Assembly: GCA_021904315.1 (NCBI GenBank)
Contig: CM038912.1
Coordinates: forward strand, 25,332,949-25,396,948
DNA length: 64,000 nucleotides
Source: Sphagnum magellanicum
Taxonomy: Eukaryota; Streptophyta; Sphagnopsida; Sphagnales; Sphagnaceae
Reading direction: 5' to 3'
This document shows positions 61,648 to 64,000 of this stretch, piece by piece. The notes beneath the pieces were generated by a model. That model did not search any database. It saw nothing but the letters and a program-made list of their open reading frames with translations, and was not told the origin of the DNA. A program made the translations under genes and the position numbers. The stretch's first letter is position 1. Each line of letters starts with the position of its first letter.

Positions 61648-61674
61648 AGCAGCTCTGATTCTTCATCCGCAGCT

Positions 61675-61715
<41 letters not shown>

Positions 61716-64000
61716 GAAGTCTCTTCCTTAATATCTGCCTGTTTGCCCGAATTTTGTGACCGTTTTTTGGCTTTCTATCCAGTGGTAGGGAAGTGTCAGC
61801 AATCATGAAATATATCAATGGTCTTAAATTCCGGGAGTACATTACAATTCGTTATGGAATTTTTTGGCATTTTTTTCCGCATACCCATGGGTGCAAATTC
61901 ACCTGCATGTCATTCTCTACCTGACAATTTGACACAATATTAACACACGAGTAACTTTGAAAAAAGGTAAGAAATAGTAACCATTATATAAAAAGGTGTA
62001 CCCGTACACGCTTAGGGGGCTCAATACAACCCCTCACCTTGTCCATTCCGGCCGGTCTCTGGCAAGTTGTCCAAAAATACAATCTATAATTTTATTTCAC
62101 CCATGAAATGTAGTTTAATGACAATTCTATTTTTTGCATTGAAAGCCATTCAAATTTCACGGATGCACATGCATAAATATCAAGGATGTCCAAATTGGGG
62201 GGGATGAAAGTTCATGCATTAAATTAGGGTTGCCAAAAGGGATACCCATTGGCTATGGACATTTGTGATATCAAGGCCTTCAGCATATGAGCCAAATGTC
62301 AATTTACATACTTGGAAAAGAAAATAGGGGTTGTGCTATGGAAGTTTACACCGAGAGATCATGTTCAATGATTTGAATTCACATGTGAAATTTACACTTC
62401 ATGAATCAAATATAATTATAAAATGTATTTCTTGTAGGAACTTTATTGAATCCCATTTCATGAAATTTCATTGCTGGACTTCCATCGCATTAGGATAGCT
62501 CCAAATGCACATCACGCACAAAAATGGATTTAGAAAAAATGACAATTCGAAGTCGAATCAGAGTTGGGCAGTTGAGATCATAAATGTCCATGGCTATGGA
62601 TCAGAGTTGGGCAGTTCTCATTTGAGGTGAAAGCCTACATCATTAGTTATATTAAATGCTTCCCCACTGAACATGTTCAAATCCTCTGTTCCACGAATCG
62701 TTCACTGTTGTGGAGGTCAAATCACCATTCTATTCGAGTGAATTGGTCTGGAGGTTCTCACATTTAGCTGGGCACCTTCAATATGAGAACCTCATGTTGC
62801 ACAACCCCAAATTGAACTTCAGGAACCCCATACATTCGACCCCACATGAGCTTCACTATGAAACATGAGATTCTCTTCGCACCTGCAAGAACCCGATTCT
62901 TGCAAGGTCAAAATTGAGGGTTCTGAATCCCAAAGTTGTTGTTATTCTTGGTTCAACACTATGATCAGAACATACACGAGAAATGTTTGCACCTCTGCGA
63001 GTCCCAATGTTTTTCTTTTTTTGCGTCAATTTTATGATGTATCGAAAATGGTGATGGTTTAAAGCAAGATCTAACCAAATATGGCTGGAAGCTAAATATG
63101 AAGGTAAATTTTGGTGAACACATCCTTATTTCTTTTGGGGCTACCTACTTGAACCTTATGAAGAGATTTGGTGATTTTCTTAATTTTTGGTGAAAATCTA
63201 ATGAACGAAAATCTCCCTTTTTTTTTTTTTTTCAGACTTTGAATTCTTTCCCTTGTTCTCAATGTGTTCCCATCATGTTCCCAATGTGTACCCACTGGTG
63301 TTCCCAATAGCACCTTGGTTTTATTCCATATGGTTTTCCCCAAAGTTCAACTCCCATGTATATAAGCTGAAAAGGTGTGCTAGAGGGGAATACATTTTTC
63401 TCTATTTTGCAACTGGGGTCCAAAGAGGTCCTTCCATTCGGGAGTTTTGTTGCAAATTTTTTGATGACGGGCCAATGAATATGGCTCTTTCAAAAAGAAA
63501 AAAAGACGAAGTTCTGTGCACACCCATGAACTAATGAATATGTAGGTATCCCAGTGTCCTATTATGACAATCAGTTTCCGGGTAATAATTTGCATGCAGG
63601 TTATGAGATGGATCAACATGGCCTCTGATGGACTTGCTTTTTTGCCAAGCAAAAACTTTGTTGTTGTTTAGAAAGTAATGCCGAGAATGGGTCTAACGGA
63701 AATAGTAGGGTTTCAATATTTTTAGTGTTGCAAACAAATCTGGTCTCTACTATCAACACCAAACTGACACAAAAGCACCCATTGAATAATTGTAATTGAT
63801 TTCTTTGTAGCATGATTGTGAGCTTCCCATTTGCTTATCTATATGAAAATTTTAGTTTGACTTTGCGTTTTTAAAATATTTGTTTGCCATGATTCTGCAA
63901 ACTATGGTTCTTGCTAGGAAGAAGATCAACAATTTACAAAATCAACTGGATATGATTGGCACATTGTCGCAACATTAGTTAGAAGTTACTAGGAATGGTA
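61648..64000 (+). repeat. Spacer repeat unit U, copy 5, runs off the window
   Basis: Starts TAAGCAGCTCTGATTCTTCATCC next to ubiquitin copy 3, the same junction as at 44138. It keeps the 407-bp segment absent from Blocks A and B, so it is an older or independent copy. About 500 bp equivalent to Block A 890-1140 are rearranged near 62560-62630. No gene. Confidence 0.85.
61679..61713. repeat. (CT)n microsatellite
   Basis: About 17 CT units near the start of unit U copy 5. Blocks A and B have only TTCTCTCTCACT at the same place, so this tract expanded in this copy. Confidence 0.95.

Noticed and set aside
1-64000. tRNA or rRNA genes
   Set aside because: I looked for cloverleaf-like and conserved rRNA core sequences by eye and saw none. 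A dedicated scan would be more sensitive.

Overview
This 64 kb window looks like gene-poor, transposon-saturated plant nuclear DNA. I see no intact host protein gene. It holds layered repeats, gene fragments with plant-type exon/intron structure, and a decayed plant-type Helitron. The very large and ancient repeat content would suit a gymnosperm or another large plant genome, but the clade is an inference and is not shown by the sequence.

Layout. (1) 1-9575 is Block A. It consists of a spacer repeat (unit U, 1-2941), an arm repeat (M, 2942-4745), and low-copy DNA with exon remnants of a long-chain acyl-CoA synthetase plus other unidentified exon scraps. (2) 9576-10835 carries minus-strand exon fragments of an unidentified gene. 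(3) 10836-14240 is a second copy of unit U with an LTR-like insertion. (4) About 14300-23135 is a Helitron. It carries a captured LURP-one-related (LOR) gene fragment and a Rep/helicase reading frame broken by eleven stops, two frameshifts and a solo LTR. (5) 23136-24485 has a ubiquitin pseudogene followed by an M arm. (6) 24486-35455 has AT-rich DNA, a large palindrome (P1), an inverted M arm, and a third copy of U with a 1.88 kb terminal-inverted-repeat transposon nested in it. (7) 35456-44137 has a second palindrome (P2) split by a 3.3 kb CACTA element, then an inverted M arm and an inverted ubiquitin pseudogene. (8) 44138-53539 is Block B, a near-identical copy of Block A. (9) 53539-61640 has an M arm, a truncated CACTA, palindrome P3, an inverted M arm holding a solo LTR, and a third ubiquitin pseudogene. 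(10) 61648-64000 is the start of another U copy and runs off the window.

How the parts relate. U, M, the ubiquitin cassette and P recur in a fixed order: M+ / P / M- / ubiquitin(-) / U(+), and in mirror image U(-) / ubiquitin(+) / M+. This points to one large composite repeat family with long inverted arms that carries a ubiquitin-like cassette. I do not recognise the family. Other transposons (CACTA, solo LTRs, a 10-bp-duplication TIR element, a Helitron) have inserted into it, several with visible target-site duplications. Most broken codons in the Helitron and the LOR fragment can be explained by C-to-T change, as expected for long-methylated DNA.
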